DNA from: Halorussus vallis
Lineage (GTDB): Archaea; Halobacteriota; Halobacteria; Halobacteriales; Haladaptataceae
Direction: 5' to 3'
DNA length: 64,000 nucleotides
Assembly (NCBI RefSeq): GCF_024138165.1
Contig: NZ_CP100001.1
Coordinates: 62,001 to 126,000 of the forward strand
Shown: one piece after another, positions 43,090-51,241 of the stretch
How the letters are laid out: every line of letters begins with the position of its first letter
Position numbering within the stretch: position 1 is the first letter of the stretch
The notes under the pieces: generated by a model
What the model was told of the DNA's origin: nothing
The model's database searches: none
The model's input: the letters and a program-made list of their open reading frames with translations, nothing else
Translations under genes and position numbers: made by a program

Positions 43090-44100
43090 ATGTCAGGAAG
43101 ACCCAAACTCAAGGTCGGCGTCATCGGTGGCGGCTACATCGGCACCACGGTCGGACAGCTATTCAATCAGGACCCGCGAGCGACGGTGACCGCGCTGGCC
43201 GACGTCAGCGAGGAGGTCCAGCACACGGCGGGCGAGCAGTTGTACGTCGGCGAGGGCTCCCGGTACGACGACTACCAGGAGATGCTCGACACGGAGGAAC
43301 TCGACGCGGTGCTGGTCGGCACGCCCCACACGTTCCACCACGAGCACGTGACCGCGGCGCTCGACCGGGGCCTGCACGTCCTCTGCGACAAACCGCTGAC
43401 GACCGACCTCGAAGAGGCCCGGGACCTCGCGGAACGCGCCGAGTCGGGCGACGAGGTGCTGATGGTCGGCTACCAGCGCCACCTCAATCCCGCGTTCGAG
43501 ACGGCCCGCGAGCGGTTCCGCGACGGCGGCAACCCGCAGTTCATCAGCGCCGAGATAACCCAGGATTGGATTCGCCGGTTCGAGGACACATGGCGGACCG
43601 ACCCCGACCTCTCCGGCGGCGGGAACCTCTACGACACCGGGAGCCACCTCATCGACGCCGTGCTGTGGACGACCGGGCTGACCCCCGCCTCGGTGTCGGC
43701 CGAGATGGTGTTCGCCGACGAGGAGTCGCGGGTCGACGAGCGCGCCATCCTCACCGTGGAGTTCGAGAACGGCGCCGACGCGACCATCTCGGTCCACAGC
43801 GACGCGCCCTGCGTGCGTGAGCACATCCACATCTGGGACGAGGAGGGTGCGGTGTACCTCGAAGGCCGCCAGTGGGAGGAGCGCGAGATGAGCGAGATAC
43901 AGGCCGACAGCACCACGGTCATCCCCTTCATCGACCGCGACGACCAGCGCAACAAGGCCGAGACGTTCGTCGACTGCATCGAGCGCGGCGAGGAACCGCC
44001 GGCGACCGCCCGTGACGCCCTCGCCGTGACCGCGCTGACCGAGGCGGCCTACGAGTCGGCCCGGAGGGAAGAGCGGGTGCCGGTGGGACTCGACGAGTAG
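43090..44100 (+). CDS. Gfo/Idh/MocA-family NAD(P)-dependent oxidoreductase
   Basis: 336 residues. The Rossmann loop is GVIGGGYIGTTVG (residues 9-21). CDKPLTTDLEEA is the family EKP-type motif with the catalytic-region Lys, and GGGNLYDTGSHLIDAV holds the Asp-x3-His segment of the active site. The C-terminal domain has the large beta sheet typical of the family. Likely substrates are sugars, inositols or related polyols; none can be named. The only sugar-related genes near it are at 45-50 kb on the other strand. Confidence 0.92.
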   Translation: MSGRPKLKVGVIGGGYIGTTVGQLFNQDPRATVTALADVSEEVQHTAGEQLYVGEGSRYDDYQEMLDTEELDAVLVGTPHTFHHEHVTAALDRGLHVLCDKPLTTDLEEARDLAERAESGDEVLMVGYQRHLNPAFETARERFRDGGNPQFISAEITQDWIRRFEDTWRTDPDLSGGGNLYDTGSHLIDAVLWTTGLTPASVSAEMVFADEESRVDERAILTVEFENGADATISVHSDAPCVREHIHIWDEEGAVYLEGRQWEEREMSEIQADSTTVIPFIDRDDQRNKAETFVDCIERGEEPPATARDALAVTALTEAAYESARREERVPVGLDE

Positions 44101-44195
44101 GACGCGGAGTCGCCTGGGGACGGTCCGTTCGGTTTCGAGCGACGGTCCTCACCGTCGACGATTCGTGCGGGCGGTCGTCTCGTCTCCGCGAAACG

Positions 44196-44203
44196 CTTAG
44201 GTA
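44196..44203 (+). promoter_or_regulatory. TATA-like box of the CBS protein gene
   Basis: cttaggta is centred about 26 bases upstream of ATG 44225. Spacing fits a leaderless or nearly leaderless transcript. Confidence 0.4.
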
Positions 44204-44224
44204 CTATCAGAGTCATTACCTCAC

Positions 44225-44626
44225 ATGGACATTTTCGCCGCCCGTCTGATGTCGTCGGACGTCCGAACCGTCACCCCCGAGACGCTCGTGGAGGAAGCCG
44301 CCGGTACGATGCTCGACGAGGGTATCGGCTCGGTCGTCGTCGTGGGCGACGACGGCCACCTCGAAGGCATCCTGACCACCACCGACTTCGTCCGCATCGT
44401 CGCCGAGCGAAAGCCCAAGGACCAGACACCGGTTTCGGAGTACATGTCGACCGACCTCGTCACCGCGAGCGCCCAAGACGACATCCGGGACGTGGCCGAC
44501 CGGATGATAGAGCACAGTATCCACCACATGCCGGTCGTGGACGACGAGGAGGGCGTCATCGGAATCATCACTACTACTGATTTGGCGGCGTACCTCTCGC
44601 GGGTCCAGACGCCGAGTCCGTCGTAA
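44225..44626 (+). CDS. Two-CBS-domain protein
   Basis: 133 residues making one CBS pair (Bateman module). First CBS: MSSDVRTVTPETLVEEAAGT to GILTTTDFVR. Second CBS: MSTDLVTASAQDDIRDVADR to GIITTTDLAAYL. Each ends with the G-I-[IL]-T-T-T-D motif that binds the ribose/phosphate of adenine nucleotides. No catalytic domain is fused. Probably an energy or nucleotide sensor acting on another protein. Confidence 0.93.
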   Translation: MDIFAARLMSSDVRTVTPETLVEEAAGTMLDEGIGSVVVVGDDGHLEGILTTTDFVRIVAERKPKDQTPVSEYMSTDLVTASAQDDIRDVADRMIEHSIHHMPVVDDEEGVIGIITTTDLAAYLSRVQTPSPS

Positions 44627-44747
44627 AACAGGTCGTATCGCCGTTTCAGTGCCCGATTTCTCGTTCTGAAGAAGATAGCCAGCAGTGATGCGGTAGTGAC
44701 TATCTCGAAGGACCACTACAGAACTGACGACAACAGCAGACGCGAAC

Positions 44748-44875
44748 CGCTCGAAAGCCCCGGGCGCTGAACTCCCGCGACTCGCTGCGCGCTTCGGTCA
44801 CTCGCTTCGCTCGTTCCCTGCAGTGCTTACGTCGCCGGGGTTCGTTCAGCGACCGGCCCCTTTCAGTCCCGCCTT
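44748..44875. repeat. Candidate dispersed haloarchaeal intergenic element
   Basis: Read on the minus strand, the stretch runs from gcgggactgaaaggggccgg through agggaacgagcgaagcgagt to ccggggctttcgagcgg. From memory, strings of this type (gactgaaagggg ... gggctttcga with an AGCGAAGCGAG core) recur between genes in many haloarchaeal genomes. Only one copy lies in this window, so copy number here is unproven. The rest of the gap 44627-44958 shows nothing. Confidence 0.45.
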
Positions 44876-44958
44876 GTCGGTTGTTAGGCCGAGCGCTCTC
44901 GGTGGATTGGGTCACCGAGCGCTTCCGGAGAAACGGGTCGTCGTTTACGGGGCTGTCG

Positions 44959-46620
44959 TCAGTCCGCGCCGATTCCGCTCACGACTTCGCGGACCGCGCG
45001 CTTCGTCTCGACCTTCCCGTCGTAGTGGTCGTACGTCGCGTCCTTCGAGATTACGTCGGTCCGGACGTCGCCGTCCATCTCCTCGGGGACCGGCACGTCG
45101 AGCAGCGAGAGCGCTGTCGGCGCGAAGTCGGTGAGGTCGACCGTCATCCCGGAGTCGTTCTTGACGGGACCGCCCCAGCCGTAGAAGATGCCGTGCATCT
45201 CGTTCATCGAGGTGTGCGACCCGGTCTTGGGCGGGTCGGCGAACACCCGCTCGGTCTTCATCGTCTGGGGGTACTGAATCTGGTAGCCCGGCGCGGGCAT
45301 GCAGACGAGGTCGGGGCGAGTGCCCTCGTAGCCGTCGTCGTAGACGTCCTCGCCGTACAGCACCGAGTCGATGACCCGGTCGCCGCGCTCGGGGTGCTCG
45401 ATGGCGAGTAGTTGCTCGCGCAGGGCCTCCCGGACGGCCTCGTACTGGTCGGGCGACACCGCGCCCTCCTCGTGGTCGTCGGTGTTGATGTAGATTTGAC
45501 CGCCGGAGGCCACCGTGAACGCCGCGGTTCGGCTCCACTCGATGTCCTTGCGGGAGATGGTCAGCAGTTCCGCGAGGTCCGGCCCGGAGCCGTCGCCGCT
45601 GGTGCGGGCGACGCCCATCTTGAGCTTCGAGAAGAGGTTGAGTTCGCTCATCGCCTTCTCGACCGCGTCGTAGACGTAGTTGTAGCCGAACTGCTTGAGC
45701 CTCGTCCACGCCCGGTCTTCGAGGTCGAGGTAGTTCGCGTTGTAGAGCCAGGAGTTGAGGTTGATGGTCTGGTAGACGGGGCCGTGGCCGTGGTCCGACA
45801 GCACCAGCAGGGTGTCCTCTTCCTCGTCGAGGCGCTCCATCGTCCACCCCAGCAGTTCGTCGTACAGCTCCAGCAACTGCATCGGCCTGTCCTCGTGGCG
45901 CGACGCGACCTCGGGGTCGTGCTTGGGGTGTTGCTCGTCGAGCACGTGGCCCAGCACGTGGAGGACGTTGTCCGGGCCGGAGAACACCAGCGAGTAGAAC
46001 TCGCAGGGGTACTCCTCGACGAGGAGCTTCGCGACCTCGATTCGCTTGCGCTCGATCTCGAAGAAGTTGTCGAGCAGTTCGCCGAGGTTCTCCTCGTCGG
46101 TGCCGTCGTCGTAGCTCTCGTAGGGGTCGACGTCGTACTCGCCCACCCGCTCCTCGATGTCGGCCTGGAGTTCGTCGGGGAAGGCGTACGACCCGGTCGA
46201 GGGCGTGGTGATGTTGTCCGAGATGTGGAACCCGCTGGTCTGCGAGGGCGGGTAGCCCGGCATGACGTTCATCACGCCCGAGCGCTTGCCCTCGGCGTCG
46301 AGGTATTCCCAGACGGTCTTGGACTTCTCGCGGAGGGTGTCGGCGTTGACGAAGTTGGTGCCGTACTCGCCCTCCTCCTTGAGCATGAAGTTGTAGACGC
46401 CGTGATTGCCGGGGTTGCGACCCGTGGCGAACGAACTCCAGGCGATCATCGACAGCGGCGGCACCGTCGAGCGGGTCCGGCCGTCCGCGCCCTCGGCACG
46501 CATTCGCTCGAAGTTCGGGAGTCGGCCGGTCGCGATGCCGCGGTCGACCAGTTGGGGCGGCACGCCGTCGAGACCGAAGATGACGACCCGACCGTCGTCC
46601 GGCTGCGTTCCCTCGCTCAT
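44959..46620 (-). CDS. Alkaline phosphatase-superfamily phosphodiesterase/nucleotide pyrophosphatase
   Basis: 553 residues, no signal peptide. VVIFGLDGVPPQLVDRG has the first metal Asp; PPLSMIAWSSFATGRNPGNH has the nucleophile region; LLVLSDHGHGPVYQ (Asp-His-x-His) and a late GSHTSMNEMHGIF give further metal ligands, the arrangement of type I phosphodiesterases. Likely hydrolyses phosphodiester or pyrophosphate bonds of sugar nucleotides or lipid-linked intermediates, a guess supported by the adjoining glycosyltransferase gene. Its ATG overlaps the stop of the 76-residue gene by four bases (ATGA), so translation is probably coupled. Confidence 0.88.
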   Translation of the reverse strand: MSEGTQPDDGRVVIFGLDGVPPQLVDRGIATGRLPNFERMRAEGADGRTRSTVPPLSMIAWSSFATGRNPGNHGVYNFMLKEEGEYGTNFVNADTLREKSKTVWEYLDAEGKRSGVMNVMPGYPPSQTSGFHISDNITTPSTGSYAFPDELQADIEERVGEYDVDPYESYDDGTDEENLGELLDNFFEIERKRIEVAKLLVEEYPCEFYSLVFSGPDNVLHVLGHVLDEQHPKHDPEVASRHEDRPMQLLELYDELLGWTMERLDEEEDTLLVLSDHGHGPVYQTINLNSWLYNANYLDLEDRAWTRLKQFGYNYVYDAVEKAMSELNLFSKLKMGVARTSGDGSGPDLAELLTISRKDIEWSRTAAFTVASGGQIYINTDDHEEGAVSPDQYEAVREALREQLLAIEHPERGDRVIDSVLYGEDVYDDGYEGTRPDLVCMPAPGYQIQYPQTMKTERVFADPPKTGSHTSMNEMHGIFYGWGGPVKNDSGMTVDLTDFAPTALSLLDVPVPEEMDGDVRTDVISKDATYDHYDGKVETKRAVREVVSGIGAD

Positions 46621-46847
46621 TTTTCGAGGTACCCCAGCTGTTCGAGGCGGTCCTCGACGACTTCGTCGTCGGCGCTCTCGTCGGTGCTGCCGGTCGCGCC
46701 GGCGCTCCCCTCGCCGCGTTCGAGTTCGGCGGCGGTCTCGGCGAGCACGTACCGCGCCAGTTCGTCGGCGTCGGCGAAGCCGTCCAGTTCGGTCGCGAGT
46801 CGTCCGTAGCGGTCCCGCAGGTCGGCGGGGAGTTCTATCGATGTCAT
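46617..46847 (-). CDS. 76-residue acidic protein coupled to the phosphodiesterase
   Basis: The N-terminus TSIELPADLRDRYGRLATEL and helix to about 40 resemble a small DNA- or protein-binding helical module. A disordered Gly/Ser/Asp linker (about 47-62) leads to EVVEDRLEQLGYLEK. The ending RLxxLGYLE is one I know from the C-termini of sulfatase/phosphatase-like haloarchaeal proteins, so this may be a detached accessory piece of its neighbour. It has a 4-base overlap with the enzyme gene and a 1-base gap from the GT2 stop. No family name. Confidence 0.75.
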   Translation of the reverse strand: MTSIELPADLRDRYGRLATELDGFADADELARYVLAETAAELERGEGSAGATGSTDESADDEVVEDRLEQLGYLEK

Positions 46848-46848
46848 G

Positions 46849-47619
46849 TTATCGTCCCTTGGTCTGAGAGGTCAGCGGTTGGCGTCGTCTGGCGAGCCGT
46901 ACCAGAAACAGCATCACGGTCAGCCCGTGCTTTATCGGGTTGTACGTCTGTCCTTCGAGGTCTTCGTAGCGCGCCTCGATGGCGCGCTCGGTGATCTCGA
47001 GCCCCTCTGTGGTGGCCGAATCTATCATCTCGGACTCGACGCCCATCCCGTCGGTCGTGAGCGAGATGCGTTCGAGCGCGTCGGGGGAGAACGCCCGGTA
47101 GCCGCTCTGGGTGTCGGTGAGTTCGGCGCCGGTCACCTGCGAGGTGGCGTAGTCGAGAAGCTGCTGGCCGAGTCGTCGGTAGATGGGCGTCTCGTCGCCG
47201 TCGTCGGTGTCGAGGTACCGACTCCCGATGACCATGTCGGCGTCGCCGTCGACGACCGGCCGCGCGAGCGTCGGGATGTCGGCGGGAGCGTGTTGGCCGT
47301 CGGCGTCGATGAGCACCAGCGCGTCGCACTCGACGCCCTGGACGTGCTCGAAGAGGGTCCGAACCGCGGCGCCCTTTCCGCGGTTGCGTTCGTGGCTGAG
47401 GACGGTCACGTCGGCCTCCTCGAGGATGGCGGCCGTCCGGTCGGTACTACCGTCGTCGACCACCACGACCTCGTCGGCGTACTTCTTGACGCCGAGCACG
47501 GTGCTTCCGATACCGTTCTCCTCGTTGTAGGCCGGAATGCCGACGACCACCCGCCCGTCGAGGTGGTCGTCGGCGACTGCGTCGGCCGACGTCCCACCCT
47601 CGGCAACCTGTAAGCTCAT
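46849..47619 (-). CDS. Family 2 glycosyltransferase (dolichyl-phosphate sugar synthase-like)
   Basis: 256 residues. VVVGIPAYNEENGIGSTV opens a GT-A fold, VVVVDDGSTDRTA binds the nucleotide, LVLIDADGQHAP has the D-x-D metal site, and GSRYLD with DTQSGYRAFSPDAL forms the acceptor side. This is the polyprenyl-phosphate mannose/glucose synthase pattern (AglJ/AglD-like). No membrane helices beyond a C-terminal hydrophobic patch (GLTVMLFLVRLARRR). It heads a minus-strand unit with the 76-residue protein and the phosphodiesterase. Confidence 0.9.
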   Translation of the reverse strand: MSLQVAEGGTSADAVADDHLDGRVVVGIPAYNEENGIGSTVLGVKKYADEVVVVDDGSTDRTAAILEEADVTVLSHERNRGKGAAVRTLFEHVQGVECDALVLIDADGQHAPADIPTLARPVVDGDADMVIGSRYLDTDDGDETPIYRRLGQQLLDYATSQVTGAELTDTQSGYRAFSPDALERISLTTDGMGVESEMIDSATTEGLEITERAIEARYEDLEGQTYNPIKHGLTVMLFLVRLARRRQPLTSQTKGR

Positions 47620-48395
47620 GATTCCGTCACCTTAGTCGAACGTTTCCGCTCCCTTTGTTCTCCAGACCCTATAGGAGCCGTAGCGTCTCTTTGGCGGGAG
47701 ATAGGCCGGGAGTACGGCGGTCGTGTGGGTCAGCGTATCCGGATTCAGGGCCGGCGTCCCGTTGTCGTTTCGCAACGTTTCGTCCCGACTAACTCGGCTC
47801 GCCGGTAAAACGTAGTCCAGCTAACGGTTTTTTCAGCCGGAAGCGGGTGACTACCCAGTGGTGTGAGGGCGTCTACCGTGCGTCTCAGTCCCGCACGAGT
47901 GCGGGAGCACCGTGACCGCGTCCGAGGCGTATCGGACGCCAGCGGAGGGCCGGGACCTGTCGGGCGAGCGTCACGGAGGACGCGCAGGCGTCCGCCGTGA
48001 ATCGCCTGCGCGTCCGGCGGGCATCGCCCGCCGGACGCGCGACCGGGTATTCGGCAGGGGGAATCCCGGCCGGACCGGCCGATGAAAGTCGGCCGGCCTA
48101 TCCGGTACCGGGGGTGAACGAGAGACAGCAGACGAACGAGTCGCTGGCGCGCGGCGTCGACCCGGCGAACCGAGTGGCGGAATGGACGTCGAACGGGAAG
48201 AGCGGAGGGAACGCGGACGTACAGAGAGCGGTAAGAACGAGGAAGCGCGGAGAGAGCAACGGAAACGTCGGAGCTGAGAGGACGAGAGAATGAAGGAGGA
48301 GGTGAACGCAGAAGCGATGAAAGAACCGGTAAGACGGAAGCGAAACCAGAAGTAGAACGTCGGCAGCGACCCGTCGAGACGTTCGCGCCGCGGTG
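47620..48395. other. Gene-free region with alternative hairpins and a purine-rich tract, 776 bases
   Basis: No supported gene. The hairpins are at 47978-48040. From about 48116 to 48360 the plus strand is very purine-rich with many gaa/gag repeats. The minus-strand transcript of the GT4 gene would therefore pass into a long pyrimidine-rich tail. An open frame at 47997-48293 is Arg-rich, unlike the acidic proteins of this genome. Confidence 0.55.
47978..48040. repeat. Two mutually exclusive hairpins sharing one arm
   Basis: Segment 48003-48015 can pair with 47978-47990 (13 bp, 12-base loop), or the overlapping segment 48008-48022 can pair with 48026-48040 (15 bp, 3-base loop). Both pairings are perfect and cannot form together. 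Confidence 0.8.
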
Positions 48396-49325
48396 CTACA
48401 GCACCGTCTCGTAGACCCCGCGGATGCGCTCGCCCATCCGGGCGAGGCTGATGTCTTGAATCGCCTCCCGGCCGTCCGAGGGTCGCGGCTCCTCGAGGAT
48501 GTCGACCAGTCCCTCGACGAGTTCGTCGTCGGTCCGGCCCACGTAGGAGGGCGAGGCGTCGGTCAGCCGGTCGCTGACGTCGCCCACGTCGGTCGAAACC
48601 ACCGGGAGGTTACAGCTCATCGCCTCCTTGACGGAGTTGGGCGACCCCTCGCGCTTGGAGGTCAATAGCAGCGCGTCGGCGGCGTTCATGTAGGTCGCCA
48701 CCTTCGCGTGGGGGACGCCGTAGATCGTCTGGAGTTCGACGTCGGCGTCGACGCGCTCGCTCGCGCGGTCGACCACCCGCCGTGCGCGCGGATGGTCCTT
48801 GACCTCCTGTTCGGGGGGATAGGGGAAGAGGACGTGGCGTTTGTCGGGGTCCCACTCCACCTCGGCGCGGGCCTCGTCCTTGGGCCGGGGCGCGAACCGA
48901 TCCATGTCGATGCCGTGGGGGATGACGTGGCAGGGTTCGCCGAGTTCCCGGGCCATCTCGTCGGACATCACGATGACCGCGTCGCACTGCTTGGCGCAGA
49001 GCTTGCTGAGCCAGCCGTACTCGCCCATCAGGTCGGTCCCCCACAGCGAGAGCACGACCGGCAGGCGGGCCTGCGCCAGCGCCATCGGCGCGGTCAGTCC
49101 GTAGTTGGCGTGGACCAGGTCGTAGCCGTTCGTCGACTCCCGCATGACCTGCGGGAAGAACTTGGCGTAGTCGCTCGGCGACCGACTCGAATCCTCGTAG
49201 CCGACGTGATTGCCCGGTGGCGCGATGGTCGAACAGTCCACGTCGAGCGTTTCGAGGGTCTTCGTCTGCTGTTCGAAGAACCTCGCGTCGGCGTTCGACG
49301 CGAGGTTGAGCACGTTCACCGTCAT
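48396..49325 (-). CDS. Family 4 glycosyltransferase
   Basis: 309 residues, somewhat shorter than usual GT-B enzymes. N-terminal half: VLNLASNADARFFEQQTKTL, then DLVHANYGLTAPMALAQARL and VVLSLWGTDLMGEYGW. The second half has VIPHGIDMDRFAP, a nucleotide-sugar segment and LLLTSKREGSPNSVKEAMSC plus NLPVVSTDVGDV, which is the E-x7-E signature region. Retaining sugar transfer with UDP- or GDP-sugars is expected. Its start overlaps the stop of the DUF354 gene by four bases, indicating coupled translation. Confidence 0.9.
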   Translation of the reverse strand: MTVNVLNLASNADARFFEQQTKTLETLDVDCSTIAPPGNHVGYEDSSRSPSDYAKFFPQVMRESTNGYDLVHANYGLTAPMALAQARLPVVLSLWGTDLMGEYGWLSKLCAKQCDAVIVMSDEMARELGEPCHVIPHGIDMDRFAPRPKDEARAEVEWDPDKRHVLFPYPPEQEVKDHPRARRVVDRASERVDADVELQTIYGVPHAKVATYMNAADALLLTSKREGSPNSVKEAMSCNLPVVSTDVGDVSDRLTDASPSYVGRTDDELVEGLVDILEEPRPSDGREAIQDISLARMGERIRGVYETVL

Positions 49326-50458
49326 CGTTTCCCGCCGTCGCTTCTGAGCGTTCCGGTGCCGAACGGGAGCGTCCGGCCGCCGCCTTTCGACCCGCGCCGG
49401 GTGATCGACTCGACGCGCTCGGGGTGCTCTACGTTCTCGGCCACGTCGAGGATGACCTCGGTGAGGTTCACCTTGTCGGCGAGGTACTCTTCGCGGCGCT
49501 CCGCCCAGCGGTCGGCCGCCTCGGGGTCGGCCAGCACCTCGTCGGCGGTTTCGAGCACCTCGTCGAACTCGGCGAGGTTGTGTACCAGTCCGGCCTGCTC
49601 CAGGTCGACGAAGTTGCCCATGTCGTCGTCGCCGACGAACGAGTTCGAGCGAATCGCGGGCGTCCCCAGCAGCGCGGCCTCCGTCACCATCGTCTGGGTG
49701 TCGGCGACCAGCAGGTCGGCCTCCGCCAGCGCGTCGTGCAACAGCGCGGGGTGGAGGTCGAACTCCCTGGCCGACGTCTCCTCGACCACCATGTCACCGC
49801 CCTCGTCGGAGACGAAGACCGTGGCGTGCTCCGAGAGGGTTTCGACCAGTTCGCGGCGCTTCGCGGGCGAGAATCCGCCCTGGCCCACGTCGTGGTGGGA
49901 GCCGAAGGCGTTGAACCGGAGGATGGCGTACTGCTCGTCGTCGGCCACGCCGAGTTTCTCGCGGATGTCGGTCGCGGATTCGTAGGCGTCGGGGTGGAGG
50001 TAGGCGCACTCCTTGAACCCCCGGAACTCCCAGTGTTTCTCGCCCAGGTCGCGGCCGAACGTGTGCGGGGTGACGATGAGGTTGATGAACGGCAGCGAGA
50101 CGGTGTGGTCGAGGCGGGTGAGCGCCGTGTCGTCGACGAGGACGACCGGGGTCCGGGACACCGCGCCTGCCAGCGCCGCGAACGACCCGATGCCGAAGAT
50201 GTAGTCGGGCGAGAACCGGAGCGTCTTGGCGAAGATGGTGAGGTAGTGCTTGGGGAGTTCGCGGGCGAGCGAGGATTTCTTGGTTTCGACCCGGCCGTAC
50301 AGTTCGTAGGGGAGTTCGTGGTAGTCCAGAAGCGCCTTCGTGCAGCCGTAATCGCGGGCGAGAACGAGGACCTCGTGGCCCCGCTCTTCGAGTGCCGCGA
50401 CGGCGTGTCGATACTGGTGGACCTGCGCGGGAGTGTTGGTGAAGAACAGGTACTTCAT
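49322..50458 (-). CDS. DUF354 family protein (GT-B-like)
   Basis: 378 residues from ATG 50458; the extra 27 residues from 50539 are basic and not conserved-looking. KYLFFTNTPAQVHQYRHAVA and ALEERGHEVLVLARDYGCTK begin a Rossmann domain. FGIGSFAALAGAVSRTPVVL, then VFVSDEGGDM and ADLLVADTQTMVTEAALLGT in the C-terminal half match DUF354, which belongs to the UDP-GlcNAc 2-epimerase/GT-B superfamily. Enzymatic role in archaea is not established; surface polysaccharide synthesis is the usual context. First gene of the GT4 unit. Confidence 0.88.
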   Translation of the reverse strand: MKYLFFTNTPAQVHQYRHAVAALEERGHEVLVLARDYGCTKALLDYHELPYELYGRVETKKSSLARELPKHYLTIFAKTLRFSPDYIFGIGSFAALAGAVSRTPVVLVDDTALTRLDHTVSLPFINLIVTPHTFGRDLGEKHWEFRGFKECAYLHPDAYESATDIREKLGVADDEQYAILRFNAFGSHHDVGQGGFSPAKRRELVETLSEHATVFVSDEGGDMVVEETSAREFDLHPALLHDALAEADLLVADTQTMVTEAALLGTPAIRSNSFVGDDDMGNFVDLEQAGLVHNLAEFDEVLETADEVLADPEAADRWAERREEYLADKVNLTEVILDVAENVEHPERVESITRRGSKGGGRTLPFGTGTLRSDGGKR

Positions 50459-50701
50459 GCTCTTTCCCTCGTGGTCGACCGTCCGCTCTTCGACGTTGCT
50501 CGGGCGGCCATTACGGGTGACGACCCGCCGAGCGGCCATTGTTATACGCCGCCTGAATCCCGTATCGGTGTCCGAAACTGTCCGGGAACCGAACCGTCCG
50601 ACCCGCTCTGCCTACAAAAAGTACATCCAATTGGAATATTTCTCCCGAATACGTAGCTAACGATAGTGTCGAATCGGGGAACCGTTCTTAACGGCCAACA
50701 A

Positions 50702-50710
50702 GTTTATAAC
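50702..50710 (+). promoter_or_regulatory. TATA box of the PadR gene
   Basis: gtttataac is centred about 34 bases upstream of ATG 50740, predicting a transcript start 5-7 bases before the start codon. Confidence 0.6.
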
Positions 50711-50739
50711 TAGACGGTAACTATCATCTCACGTATTCC

Positions 50740-51033
50740 ATGCACGACCTGACTGGTTTCCAGCGGGATCTCCTGTACGTCATCGCCGGCAGGGACGAGC
50801 CTCACGGACTCGCGATCAAGGAGGAACTCGAAAACTACTACGAGAAGGAAATTCATCACGGCCGTCTGTATCCGAACCTCGACACGTTGGTCGAGAAGGG
50901 CCTGGTCGAGAAGGGCCAGCGCGACCGCCGGACCAACTTCTACGTGCTGACCGACCGCGGCACCCGCGAGATTCAGGCCCGCCGCGACTGGGAGAGCGGT
51001 CACCTCCACGAGGAATCCTCGGTTTCGGTCTGA
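50740..51033 (+). CDS. PadR-family transcriptional regulator
   Basis: 97 residues: a winged helix with LTGFQRDLLYVIAGRDEPHG, then LAIKEELENYYEKEIHHGRL and YPNLDTLVEKGLVEKGQRDR, and the wing NFYVLTDRGTREI. The YPNLDTLVEKGLVEK helix-turn is the haloarchaeal form of PadR. The large C-terminal dimer arm of classical PadR is short here. It is divergent from the DUF354/GT4 unit (50458), so it could regulate it, itself or both. Partly inverted cgatagt and actatca words lie in the space between. Confidence 0.9.
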   Translation: MHDLTGFQRDLLYVIAGRDEPHGLAIKEELENYYEKEIHHGRLYPNLDTLVEKGLVEKGQRDRRTNFYVLTDRGTREIQARRDWESGHLHEESSVSV

Positions 51034-51133
51034 GTTCTCCGAATCGGGTGTCGGGGGACACCGCCCTTCTCGACGGCTTCGCTCTCGTGACACCGTTTGC
51101 CAGCGAGCGACGCCGTCGAACCGCAATCGCCGA

Positions 51134-51162
51134 GCGAGCGGTCGCCGCGGGCGACCGCTCGC
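51134..51162. repeat. Inverted repeat, 13-bp arms
   Basis: gcgagcggtcgcc and its reverse complement flank a 3-base loop (gcg), between the convergent PadR and MBL-fold genes. Probable terminator hairpin. Confidence 0.75.
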
Positions 51163-51241
51163 CGACCGTAGATTGTAATCGCGAACCGTAATCGCAGACC
51201 ATGACCACCGGCCGGAATCGTCGACCGTCGGCGGGTGACGG

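Noticed and set aside
47997-48293. 98-codon plus-strand open frame in the gene-free region
   Set aside because: The translation is Arg/Asn/Gly-rich and basic, unlike the acidic proteome; it overlaps the hairpins and the purine-rich tract and shows no domain.
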